NCBI GenBank assembly: GCA_026004675.1
Contig: BPJP01000013.1
Span: forward strand, 90,949 to 154,948
Source of the DNA: Gemmatales bacterium
GTDB taxonomy: Bacteria > Planctomycetota > Planctomycetia > Gemmatales > Gemmataceae
Direction of reading: 5' to 3'
Length of the DNA stretch: 64,000 nt
Shown: piece after piece, positions 44,871-52,439 of the stretch
How positions within the stretch are numbered: the stretch's first letter is position 1
Layout: every line of letters begins with the position of its first letter
Notes under the pieces: model-generated
Told to the model about the DNA's origin: nothing
The model's input: only the letters and a program-made list of their open reading frames with translations
Databases searched by the model: none
Translations under genes and position numbers: made by a program

Positions 44871-45917
44871 TCAACTTACTTTCTTCAGCAGGGTAACGCG
44901 TCCGGTGGCGACCCATTCGACGACGAAGATGTTGCCATCCTTGTCGAAGCAGGCGTCGTGCGGGTGCACGAATTTGCCGGCGGGCCAGCGTTTCGGGTCA
45001 TTACGGATTTTAAGTTTCTTGACTTCTTTGATCCAGTCGGCGTCGTCGCCCAAGTGGACGATGGGCTTGTTGTTTCGATCGAAGAGAGAGACGCGGGCGT
45101 GCAGGTCAGGAACGAGAAGAACGTCGTCGCGAATGTCGAAATGGGCGGGGAAGAGAACGTCGTTGACGAAGCCGATGTGTTTGCCGTCGAGCGTGAAGTA
45201 TTGTAGTCGGGCGTTGGCGCGATCGGCAACAACGAGAGAGGGCTTGCGGCCAGGCCGATCGTCGAGCCAAAGCCCGTGGGGCGTGCGCATCTTTCCCGGT
45301 TGGGTGCCAGCCCCTCCCCAGGTTCGCACCCAGTTGGCGTCCTTGTCATACTGGTGGATGTAATGCGAGCCGTAGCCGTCGCCGACATAGAACCCACCGT
45401 CAGGAGCGAAAGCGACGTTGGTGGGCCGATATTGTTTGATGTTTTTGTAAACTTTTGCTTCCTGCGGAAATGACCGCTTCCACACCACTTCGCCTTTGAG
45501 GTCGGTTTTGACGACCTGGCGATTGAAGATGTCGCAAAGGTAGAGGAATTCGGTGCCATTTTCCTTGCGAATATCGATGCCGTGCCCTCCTTTGTGGTAT
45601 TCTTTGCCGAAGGAGCGAACGTATTTCCCTTTCGGATCGAAGACGACGATCGTATCGAGCGCTTTGTTGCCGGCGCCGAGATGTTTGATGTAGATGAAAC
45701 CCGCCTCGTCGATGCAGACGCCGTGCGTGGTCTGCCAGGCGAGGTGTTTGGGGAGCTGGCCCCAATCGTGTATGCATTCGTAGCGGAATTCCCCCTTGCC
45801 GATAATGGGTCTTTTGGTGCCGGCTTTGTTTTGGGCACCGATAACGTTGGGCGCCTGGCCGGTGGCCAAGACGGATGCGGTGGCTGCCGATGTTTTCAGA
45901 AACTCTCTGCGTTGCAT
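44871..45917 (-). CDS. Tat-exported NHL-repeat beta-propeller protein
   Basis: 348 aa. The leader MQRREFLKTSAATASVLATG is a twin-arginine signal. The rest shows regularly spaced propeller strands: TIVVFDPKGKYVRSFGKEYH, RPTNVAFAPDGGFYVGDGYG, RTPHGLWLDDRPGRKPSLVV and HPHDACFDKDGNIFVVEW. It resembles NHL/6-bladed propellers related to the lyase domain of peptidylglycine amidating enzymes, but no catalytic assignment is possible. First gene of a two-gene unit with the sulfatase. Confidence 0.85.
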   Translation of the reverse strand: MQRREFLKTSAATASVLATGQAPNVIGAQNKAGTKRPIIGKGEFRYECIHDWGQLPKHLAWQTTHGVCIDEAGFIYIKHLGAGNKALDTIVVFDPKGKYVRSFGKEYHKGGHGIDIRKENGTEFLYLCDIFNRQVVKTDLKGEVVWKRSFPQEAKVYKNIKQYRPTNVAFAPDGGFYVGDGYGSHYIHQYDKDANWVRTWGGAGTQPGKMRTPHGLWLDDRPGRKPSLVVADRANARLQYFTLDGKHIGFVNDVLFPAHFDIRDDVLLVPDLHARVSLFDRNNKPIVHLGDDADWIKEVKKLKIRNDPKRWPAGKFVHPHDACFDKDGNIFVVEWVATGRVTLLKKVS

Positions 45918-46133
45918 GAATGCACCTCACCCAAAAAACTCGAGGGGGGCGAACTTTCGCCAAGCGTAACCTATAGCGAGGGCAAGAGCAACGATGTGTT
46001 TCGCTGGGCGAAAGTCGATGCCTGGCCGATCGGTTGGCGCCGGCGTGATTTGACGACTGTGGCACCGCTCGTTACGATGCGTCAACCTGAGATAGACAAC
46101 CATGAAGTGTTTTTGGCTAGGGGAGAAGAAAGA

Positions 46134-47927
46134 ATGGCCCGAGACGATGCCAGCCGATGGTCGAATGCTGTAGCGGTATATCCAGTCACATTGCTCGCCG
46201 TCTTGGTAGCTTTGTTGTCGGCGGCGCCCTGCCACGGCCAGAAGACAGAACGTCCCAATATCCTCATCATTCTGGCTGATGACCAGGGATGGGGAGATCT
46301 GAGCGTGCATGGCAACAAGAACTTGAGCACGCCGAACATCGATTCCCTCGCTCGGGACGGCGCCCTGTTTGAACGGTTTTTTGTCTGCCCGGTTTGTTCG
46401 CCGACCCGCGCGGAGTTCTTGACAGGCCGTTATCATCCGCGAGGAGGCGTTTACAGCACATCGACCGGCGGCGAACGCCTGGACCTGGATGAAAAGACGA
46501 TTGCCCAGTGGTTCAAAGAGGCCGGTTATGCCACAGCGGCCTTCGGCAAATGGCATAACGGCATGCAGCATCCTTACCACCCCAACGCCCGTGGCTTCGA
46601 CGAATACTACGGCTTCTGCTCGGGTCACTGGGGGAATTATTTCGATCCGGTGCTGGAACACAACGGCAAGCTGGTTCGTGGCAAAGGCTACATCACGGAT
46701 GATTTCACCAACCATGCCATCGAATTCATCACCCGCCACAAAGACCAGCCCTTTTTCTGCTATGTGCCGTTCAACACGCCCCATTCGCCGATGCAGGTTC
46801 CCGATCGTTTCTACAAGAAGTTCGCCAACCTGGAATTGCAGTGTCGGCATCGCGAACCGGAAAAAGAAGACGTGGCCTTTACTCGGGCTGCCCTCGCCAT
46901 GTGCGAGAATATCGACTGGAACGTCGGTCGTCTGCTGAAGACACTGGAGGAGTTGCATCTCGCCGAGAACACGATCGTGATTTATTTCAGCGATAATGGC
47001 CCCAACAGCTGGCGTTTCAACGGCGGCATGCGGGGCCGAAAAGGCTCGACGGACGAAGGTGGCGTACGCGTTCCGTTTCTGATCCGCTGGCCGGGAAAAA
47101 TACGTGCCGGCCGCCGCATCCCTCAGATCGCCGCCGCTATCGACTTGCTTCCCACCCTTGCTGATCTGGCTGGCATCGAGATCAAAGGGGGCAAACCGCT
47201 GGATGGAATCAGCCTGAAGCCGCTCTTGCTAGGCAATGCCAGAAGCTGGCCCGACCGCATGATCTTTTCCCATTGGAATGGCCGAGTCAGTGTTCGAACG
47301 CAGCGGTATCGGCTCGATCATACAGGCAAGCTTTATGACATGCTCAACGATCCAGGCCAGGATCGCGACATCAGCCAGCAGGAAAAAGAAACGGCGGCGC
47401 GTCTGGCGAAAGCAGTCGCGAAATGGAAAAAGGAGTTGCTTACCGGCAGGCGTAAAGATCGGCCTTTTCCGGTCGGTTATGCTCCGGTCACTCATTTGCC
47501 GGCCCGTGACGGCGTGCCTCACGGAAACATTCGCCGCAGCGGTCGTGCTCCCAATTGTTCGTTTTTCACCAATTGGCGTTCGCCTCAGGACAAGATCACC
47601 TGGGACATTGAAGTCGCCCAGGCGGGAACCTACGAGGTCACGATCTACTATACCTGTCCGGCTAGTGACGTTGGCGCACAGTTCGAGGTCGCATTCGGAG
47701 AGAGCCAGCTTCGCGGCAAGGTGACGGAAGCCCACGATCCGCCACTGCGCGGCAAAGAGCACGATCGCGTCGACCGTGGCAGCGAATCGTACGTCAAGGA
47801 TTTCAAACCGATGCGTGTCGGCGTCATGGAGTTGCCCAAGGCTCGAGGAATGTTGACTCTGAAGGCGCTCGAAGTTCCCGGCAAGCAAGTGATGGAAGTG
47901 CGATACGTCGTGCTGACGCGTCGCTGA
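46134..47927 (+). CDS. Secreted sulfatase with C-terminal accessory domain
   Basis: 597 aa from the ATG at 46134 (GGGGAGAAGA upstream). Hydrophobic signal VTLLAVLVALLSAAPCHG, with C33 placed as in a possible lipobox. CSPTR at 88-92 is the Cys-type sulfatase signature. Metal-binding Asp residues lie in ILIILADDQGWGDLSVHG and IVIYFSDNGPNSWRFNGG. The last ~130 residues (ITWDIEVAQAGTYEVTIYYT) form a beta-sandwich resembling carbohydrate-binding modules, so it may act on polymeric sulfated glycans. Divergent from the NHL-sulfatase operon with 216 bp between. Confidence 0.92.
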   Translation: MARDDASRWSNAVAVYPVTLLAVLVALLSAAPCHGQKTERPNILIILADDQGWGDLSVHGNKNLSTPNIDSLARDGALFERFFVCPVCSPTRAEFLTGRYHPRGGVYSTSTGGERLDLDEKTIAQWFKEAGYATAAFGKWHNGMQHPYHPNARGFDEYYGFCSGHWGNYFDPVLEHNGKLVRGKGYITDDFTNHAIEFITRHKDQPFFCYVPFNTPHSPMQVPDRFYKKFANLELQCRHREPEKEDVAFTRAALAMCENIDWNVGRLLKTLEELHLAENTIVIYFSDNGPNSWRFNGGMRGRKGSTDEGGVRVPFLIRWPGKIRAGRRIPQIAAAIDLLPTLADLAGIEIKGGKPLDGISLKPLLLGNARSWPDRMIFSHWNGRVSVRTQRYRLDHTGKLYDMLNDPGQDRDISQQEKETAARLAKAVAKWKKELLTGRRKDRPFPVGYAPVTHLPARDGVPHGNIRRSGRAPNCSFFTNWRSPQDKITWDIEVAQAGTYEVTIYYTCPASDVGAQFEVAFGESQLRGKVTEAHDPPLRGKEHDRVDRGSESYVKDFKPMRVGVMELPKARGMLTLKALEVPGKQVMEVRYVVLTRR

Positions 47928-48044
47928 GGCCGGTAAAATCGACACACAATCGTTGCTGTAACCGGTATACTCCATTCATGGCGAGGTTGTCCTCTGTAAG
48001 GGTTAGGGGAGCGTATCGTTGTCGTTTGCTTTCATCGAGGAGTT

Positions 48045-49130
48045 ATGGCAAAACCGCTTCGAATCGGCTTGATCGGCGCCGGCGCCAACATGCGAGCGCG
48101 TCATATTCCTGGATTTCGTCGTTGTGAGGCAGTGGAGATCGTAGCTGTCTGCAATCGCCGGCCGGCTTCGACTCAGGCGGCGGCCAGGGAGTTCGGCATC
48201 CCCAAGACATATGAACGCTGGCAGGACGTGGTTGCGGATCCGGACATCGATGCTGTCGTCATCGGGACATGGCCCTATCTGCATTGTCCGATCACGCTGG
48301 CCGCTCTCGAAGCCGGCAAGCATGTCTTAACCGAAGCCCGCATGTGCATGAACGCCGCCGAAGCTCACCAGATGTACGAGGCGGCCAGAAAACATCCAGA
48401 ACTGGTGACCCAGATCGTTCCCAGTCCCTTCGGGCTGAAAGGGCACCAGGTGATGTTGGATTTGATCGAAAGCGGTTTTCTCGGCGAACTGCGCGAAGCC
48501 CACGTTTACGGCATGAATGCCGCGCTGGCGGACCAGGCAGCGCCGTTGCATTGGCGCCAGGACGCATCCCTTTCGGGCTTCAATATGCTGACGCTGGGTA
48601 TTGTGCACGAAACGTTGATGCGCTGGTTGCCTCCGCCGGTGCGTGTCATGGCTCAAGCACACGCTTTTATCCCCACCCGTATCGACCCGCAGAGCGGCGT
48701 GCGACGACCGGTTGGCACGCCGGACAGCGTCCAGGTCTTGGCCGTACTGACGAACGGCGTGCGCGCCACGTATAGTTTCAGCGGCACGACGGAGTTCGGC
48801 CAGTATTCCGGTATTCATCTTTTCGGCACGGAAGGAGTGGTGACATACGACTTCACCAGCGACCGCATTGCCGGCGCCAGTCGAAAGCAGAACTTGTCGT
48901 CCAGTCGCATCGGCGAGTTGGCTGAAATCCCCATCCCGCCGGAAAACGCCGGCGGCTGGCGCGTGGAAGAAGAGTTCGTCGAGGCCATCCGAGAAGGCAA
49001 ACCTGTCCGGTTCACGGATTTCAAGAGTGGAGTGGAATATATGGAGTTCACCGAAGCCGTCGCCCGCAGCGCCCAAAGCGGTGTCGCTATCGACTTGCCC
49101 CTGGAAGAATTTCGGGAGACGAGCGACTAA
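48045..49130 (+). CDS. Gfo/Idh/MocA family oxidoreductase
   Basis: 361 aa. The Rossmann N-terminus PLRIGLIGAGANMRARHIPG binds NAD(P). The segment where the family usually has E-K-P reads GKHVLTEARMCMNAAEAHQM, so the common catalytic or structural Lys is missing. The C-terminal beta domain runs from FLGELREAHVYGMNAALADQ to FVEAIREGKPVRFTDFKSGV. Substrate probably a sugar or cyclitol, unknown. Stands 20 bp upstream of rimO and may be co-transcribed. ATG preceded by GAGGAG. Confidence 0.88.
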   Translation: MAKPLRIGLIGAGANMRARHIPGFRRCEAVEIVAVCNRRPASTQAAAREFGIPKTYERWQDVVADPDIDAVVIGTWPYLHCPITLAALEAGKHVLTEARMCMNAAEAHQMYEAARKHPELVTQIVPSPFGLKGHQVMLDLIESGFLGELREAHVYGMNAALADQAAPLHWRQDASLSGFNMLTLGIVHETLMRWLPPPVRVMAQAHAFIPTRIDPQSGVRRPVGTPDSVQVLAVLTNGVRATYSFSGTTEFGQYSGIHLFGTEGVVTYDFTSDRIAGASRKQNLSSSRIGELAEIPIPPENAGGWRVEEEFVEAIREGKPVRFTDFKSGVEYMEFTEAVARSAQSGVAIDLPLEEFRETSD

Positions 49131-49150
49131 AACCTCAAAGGAAAGAACGA

Positions 49151-50545
49151 ATGAGCGGTTCCAGCGAACTCCATGATTCAAGGCCAAAAAGAATGACCCG
49201 AAACTCGAAAACCAGTTTTTCTTTCGTCAGCCTCGGATGCCCGAAGAATCTGGTCGATTCCGAACGAATGCTGGGCAAACTGGCGCAAGACGGCTACGTT
49301 CTCAGTCCGGATGCCGACGGCGCCGACGTCGTCGTGATCAACACCTGTGGGTTTATCGAAGCGGCCAGACAAGAGTCGCTGGCTGTCATTCGTGAGATGG
49401 TGGACCTCAAACAGCAGGGACGAGTGGGTCGTGTGGTCGTAGCCGGTTGCCTGGCGGAACGAGCTCGGGAAGAATTATTCGAGCAGGTACCAGGCATCGA
49501 CCAGATCGTGGGAGTCTTTGGCCGGGAAGAAATCGGTCTTGTTGTGGATCGTGCCCTGGCCCAACAACACGAACAAAGGGAGCTGTTTCGACCAGCTCCG
49601 GTGCGCAGCCTCGACGACACGGCCAGGCTGCGGATCACTCCCAGGCATTACGCCTATTTAAAAATTTCTGAGGGCTGCGATCGCCTTTGCACCTTTTGTG
49701 CCATTCCGCAAATGCGCGGCAAACACGTCACCAAACCGATCGAAGAAGTCGTCCGCGAAGCCAGGGAACTGGTCGCTGACGGCGTCCGCGAGTTGATCAT
49801 CGTCGCCCAGGATACGACTTACTACGGGATGGACTTATACGGGCGAGTGCGACTCGTTGACTTGTTGCAAGAACTGGAGCGAATCGACGGCCTCGATTGG
49901 ATCCGCATTCTCTATGCCTATCCGATTCATTTCACCGACGAGTTGCTCGAAACCGTCGCCAACAGCGGCAAGATTCTCCCCTATATCGACCTGCCGTTGC
50001 AGCATATCAACGACCGTGTCTTGCGACGTATGCAGCGAAAGGTCGACCGCCGACAAATCGAAGCATTGCTGGGCAAATTGAGAACGGCGATACCCGGCCT
50101 GGTTATCCGCACGACATTCATTGCCGGCTTCCCGGGCGAAACCGAGGAAGAATTCCAGGAATTGGTCGACTTCGTCAAGACCGCTCGTTTCGAACGAGCA
50201 GGCGTCTTTCCCTATTCGTATGAAGCGGTCACCCCTTCCGCGCGACTGGATGGGCATTGGCCGGAAGAAGTCAAACAACATCGTGCCAACCAACTGATGG
50301 AAGCCCAACAGGAAGTGGCGTTCAGCTGGAGCAGACAGCAGGTCGGGCGGGTTTTGCCCACCATCATCGATGGTCCCGATCCGGAATTACCCAGCCATTT
50401 TATCGGCAGAAGCTATGCCGATGCCCCGGACATCGATGGAATCGTACGCGTCAAAGGGAAATCCCTCAGACCGGGTGACATCGTCCGGGTGAAGATCACC
50501 GGTGCCGATGGCTACGATCTTGCCGGACGAGCACTGAAAGACTAG
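49151..50545 (+). CDS. rimO: Ribosomal protein S12 methylthiotransferase RimO
   Basis: 464 aa. Radical SAM enzyme adding a methylthio group to the conserved Asp of ribosomal protein S12. The UPF0004 domain has SFVSLGCPKNLVDSERMLG, VVINTCGFIEAARQESL and VVAGCLAERAREELF, with its three Cys binding one Fe-S cluster. The radical SAM motif is ISEGCDRLCTFCAIPQMRG (C-x-x-x-C-x-x-C). A TRAM-like C-terminus ends YDLAGRALKD. The N-terminal extension from 49151 is about 14 residues longer than usual, so the ATG at 49193 is an alternative start. Confidence 0.96.
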   Translation: MSGSSELHDSRPKRMTRNSKTSFSFVSLGCPKNLVDSERMLGKLAQDGYVLSPDADGADVVVINTCGFIEAARQESLAVIREMVDLKQQGRVGRVVVAGCLAERAREELFEQVPGIDQIVGVFGREEIGLVVDRALAQQHEQRELFRPAPVRSLDDTARLRITPRHYAYLKISEGCDRLCTFCAIPQMRGKHVTKPIEEVVREARELVADGVRELIIVAQDTTYYGMDLYGRVRLVDLLQELERIDGLDWIRILYAYPIHFTDELLETVANSGKILPYIDLPLQHINDRVLRRMQRKVDRRQIEALLGKLRTAIPGLVIRTTFIAGFPGETEEEFQELVDFVKTARFERAGVFPYSYEAVTPSARLDGHWPEEVKQHRANQLMEAQQEVAFSWSRQQVGRVLPTIIDGPDPELPSHFIGRSYADAPDIDGIVRVKGKSLRPGDIVRVKITGADGYDLAGRALKD

Positions 50546-50665
50546 CTGCCAAATTGACAGTTTCCTGCCGCGATTGGCAGCCAGCGGTTGGTATTTCGAC
50601 TCGGATGATTGCCGGAAACGACGATGCCGGTGGTGGTTGTGGCAAAGCCGCTCGTTTTGGAATTG

Positions 50666-50681
50666 TGGTACGATGTTTGCT
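50666..50681 (+). promoter_or_regulatory. Possible sigma-54 promoter upstream of groES
   Basis: TGGTACGATGTTTGCT matches the -24/-12 consensus (TGGYACRNNNNTTGCW) with the required 10 bases between GG and GC. It lies about 100 bp before the groES ATG. No enhancer-binding site was identified and no CIRCE element is visible, so this is a sequence match only. Confidence 0.3.
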
Positions 50682-50780
50682 AAATATCAAGCCATTCAAA
50701 GTGCTGTGCTCCTGGTCTGTGGCTTGCGGCGGCCCCCAGGTTGCTTGTTCCCATGCCGATTGGATTGGAGCCTGACTACA

Positions 50781-51068
50781 ATGAAAGTTGTCCCCCTTAA
50801 CGACAAGATCGTCGTCAAACGCTTGGAAGCCGAAGAAAAGACCGCCGGCGGCATCGTCCTCCCTGACACCGCCAAAGAGAAGCCCAAACAGGGAAAAGTC
50901 TTGAGCCTGGGTGATGGCAAGCTGCTCGACAACGGCGAACGGGCACCGTTCCAAGTCAAAGAAGGTGACCGGGTCCTCTTCACTTCCTATGCCGGCACGG
51001 AAGTGGAAGTCGACGGCGAAGAACTGCTCATCATGACCGAAGACGACATCCTCGCAGTCGTCGAATAA
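50781..51068 (+). CDS. groES: Co-chaperonin GroES
   Basis: 95 aa. KVVPLNDKIVVKRLEAEEKT, TAGGIVLPDTAKEKPKQGKV and GDRVLFTSYAGTEVEVDGEE are classic GroES, with the mobile loop at GGIVLP. It caps GroEL during protein folding. No groEL follows; the next gene is on the other strand, so this is a solitary groES. The reading frame is open further upstream, but the family length and the ATG at 50781 fix the start. Confidence 0.95.
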   Translation: MKVVPLNDKIVVKRLEAEEKTAGGIVLPDTAKEKPKQGKVLSLGDGKLLDNGERAPFQVKEGDRVLFTSYAGTEVEVDGEELLIMTEDDILAVVE

Positions 51069-51195
51069 GACAAAACCAATCGGTCAAAGAAATCTCGCAC
51101 GATCGGCGGTCGCTCTCAGATTGACAGTGGCTCGAGCAAAAAGGATGGCGAATTCGCGAGCGGCTGCCGATCTTGTTTTTGCCCGTACTTGTTGT

Positions 51196-52203
51196 TTACG
51201 GAAGTTTTGGTGGTTCGATTTCCGGCATCGGTCCGGTAAGCGATTCGAGAAAAGCCACTAAAGGTGCCACGTCGTTGAGGCTCTGCCCCATCAGGGGAAG
51301 GATGTGCATCTCCAAACCCAGAGGCGCTTTGGTTGGTACATCCCGATAATAAAATGTCACAACACTGTGCAGTGATCGCGCCGAACCATCGTGCATATAC
51401 GGGGGCGTAAGGGCGATGTTGCGCAATGTCGGCGTTCGAAAGGCGAAGCGGTCCTCTTTCTTGCCTGTGATATTTTCCCGCCCTGGATCACGAAACGAAG
51501 CACCAACCCGATAGAACTGCTGATCCGTAAAAAACGGACCGCTGTGGCAGCGGGAGCACTCCGCTGGCCCAAAGAAGATTCTCATCCCTTCCAATGCAAG
51601 CGGCGAAAGAGCTTTTTTGTCCCCTTCCAGGTAACGATCGAAAGGAGACTTTCCAGTGACGAGGGTCCGCTGGAATGCAGCCAGTGCCTGAGCGATGCCT
51701 GTTCGGGTGACCTTCGTGCCGAAAACCTTTTGAAATTGGTTGACGTATCCTGGGACCGCGTTCAGTTCGGCTTCCAATTCGTCCAGGTTTTGCCCCATTT
51801 CATCAGGGTGTTGGATGGGAAGCAAAGCTTGTTCTTCGAGCGAGCGAACTTTGCCATCCCAATGGAGGGTTTTGTAGAAACCGACATTAAGCAGACTCGG
51901 CGTATTCCGTGGCAGGGGTTTTCCTGAAATACCTTTGCCTCGGGACAAGCCGTCGGCAAAAGCCTTCTTCGGATCATGGCAAGTGGCGCAGCTTATTTTG
52001 TTGTTGCCAGACAACCGCGGGTCGAAGAAAAGCTGTTTGCCAAGTTCAACCTTCTCGGCGGTGGCGGGATTTTCTTTTGGCGAGGGTGCCGGGCCAGTCG
52101 TTCGCCAGAGGAAATCTTTCGGCGCAACGGACTCCCGAGCAGCCAACCCAAGGCTCGTGGCGACCACGAGACAGCCGAAAAGCAAAAGTTGTCTGACACA
52201 CAT
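51196..52203 (-). CDS. Dihaem cytochrome c peroxidase / MauG family protein
   Basis: 335 aa with an N-terminal signal (LLLFGCLVVATSLGLAARES). Two c-type haem sites are CATCH (72-76) and CSRCH (216-220). LGKQLFFDPRLSGNNKISCA, GLSRGKGISGKPLPRNTPSL and FRTPTLRNIALTPPYMHDGS are family landmarks. Periplasmic enzyme reducing H2O2 with electrons from small cytochromes or acting as a MauG-type oxidase. Monocistronic and convergent with groES. Confidence 0.92.
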   Translation of the reverse strand: MCVRQLLLFGCLVVATSLGLAARESVAPKDFLWRTTGPAPSPKENPATAEKVELGKQLFFDPRLSGNNKISCATCHDPKKAFADGLSRGKGISGKPLPRNTPSLLNVGFYKTLHWDGKVRSLEEQALLPIQHPDEMGQNLDELEAELNAVPGYVNQFQKVFGTKVTRTGIAQALAAFQRTLVTGKSPFDRYLEGDKKALSPLALEGMRIFFGPAECSRCHSGPFFTDQQFYRVGASFRDPGRENITGKKEDRFAFRTPTLRNIALTPPYMHDGSARSLHSVVTFYYRDVPTKAPLGLEMHILPLMGQSLNDVAPLVAFLESLTGPMPEIEPPKLP

Positions 52204-52439
52204 TGCCCACGTTGCCCAAATCGTTTATAGGTGCCAAAATAAACACAACCATGAACCGACGTCCGCGGAAGGGACGGAAGCGATTCTGGCTTGGCAGGAC
52301 TTTGCTGGCAAGTCCTATTGGCATCGCAGCCAGTTTCTTTATCATAGGGCATCAGTCCTCTCGCCGGACATGTACTGGAATACAGCACCAATAATCCGGT
52401 ACTTTACCGACGAAATAGAACAACGAATGGAGGAAGCAG

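Noticed and set aside
45582..46133. Extension of the second sulfatase by 184 codons
   Set aside because: The extra codons lie opposite the NHL-repeat gene and precede the natural signal peptide. The ATG at 46134 has a ribosome site.
50546..50780. CIRCE element upstream of groES
   Set aside because: I searched for TTAGCACTC and its inverted partner and saw neither.
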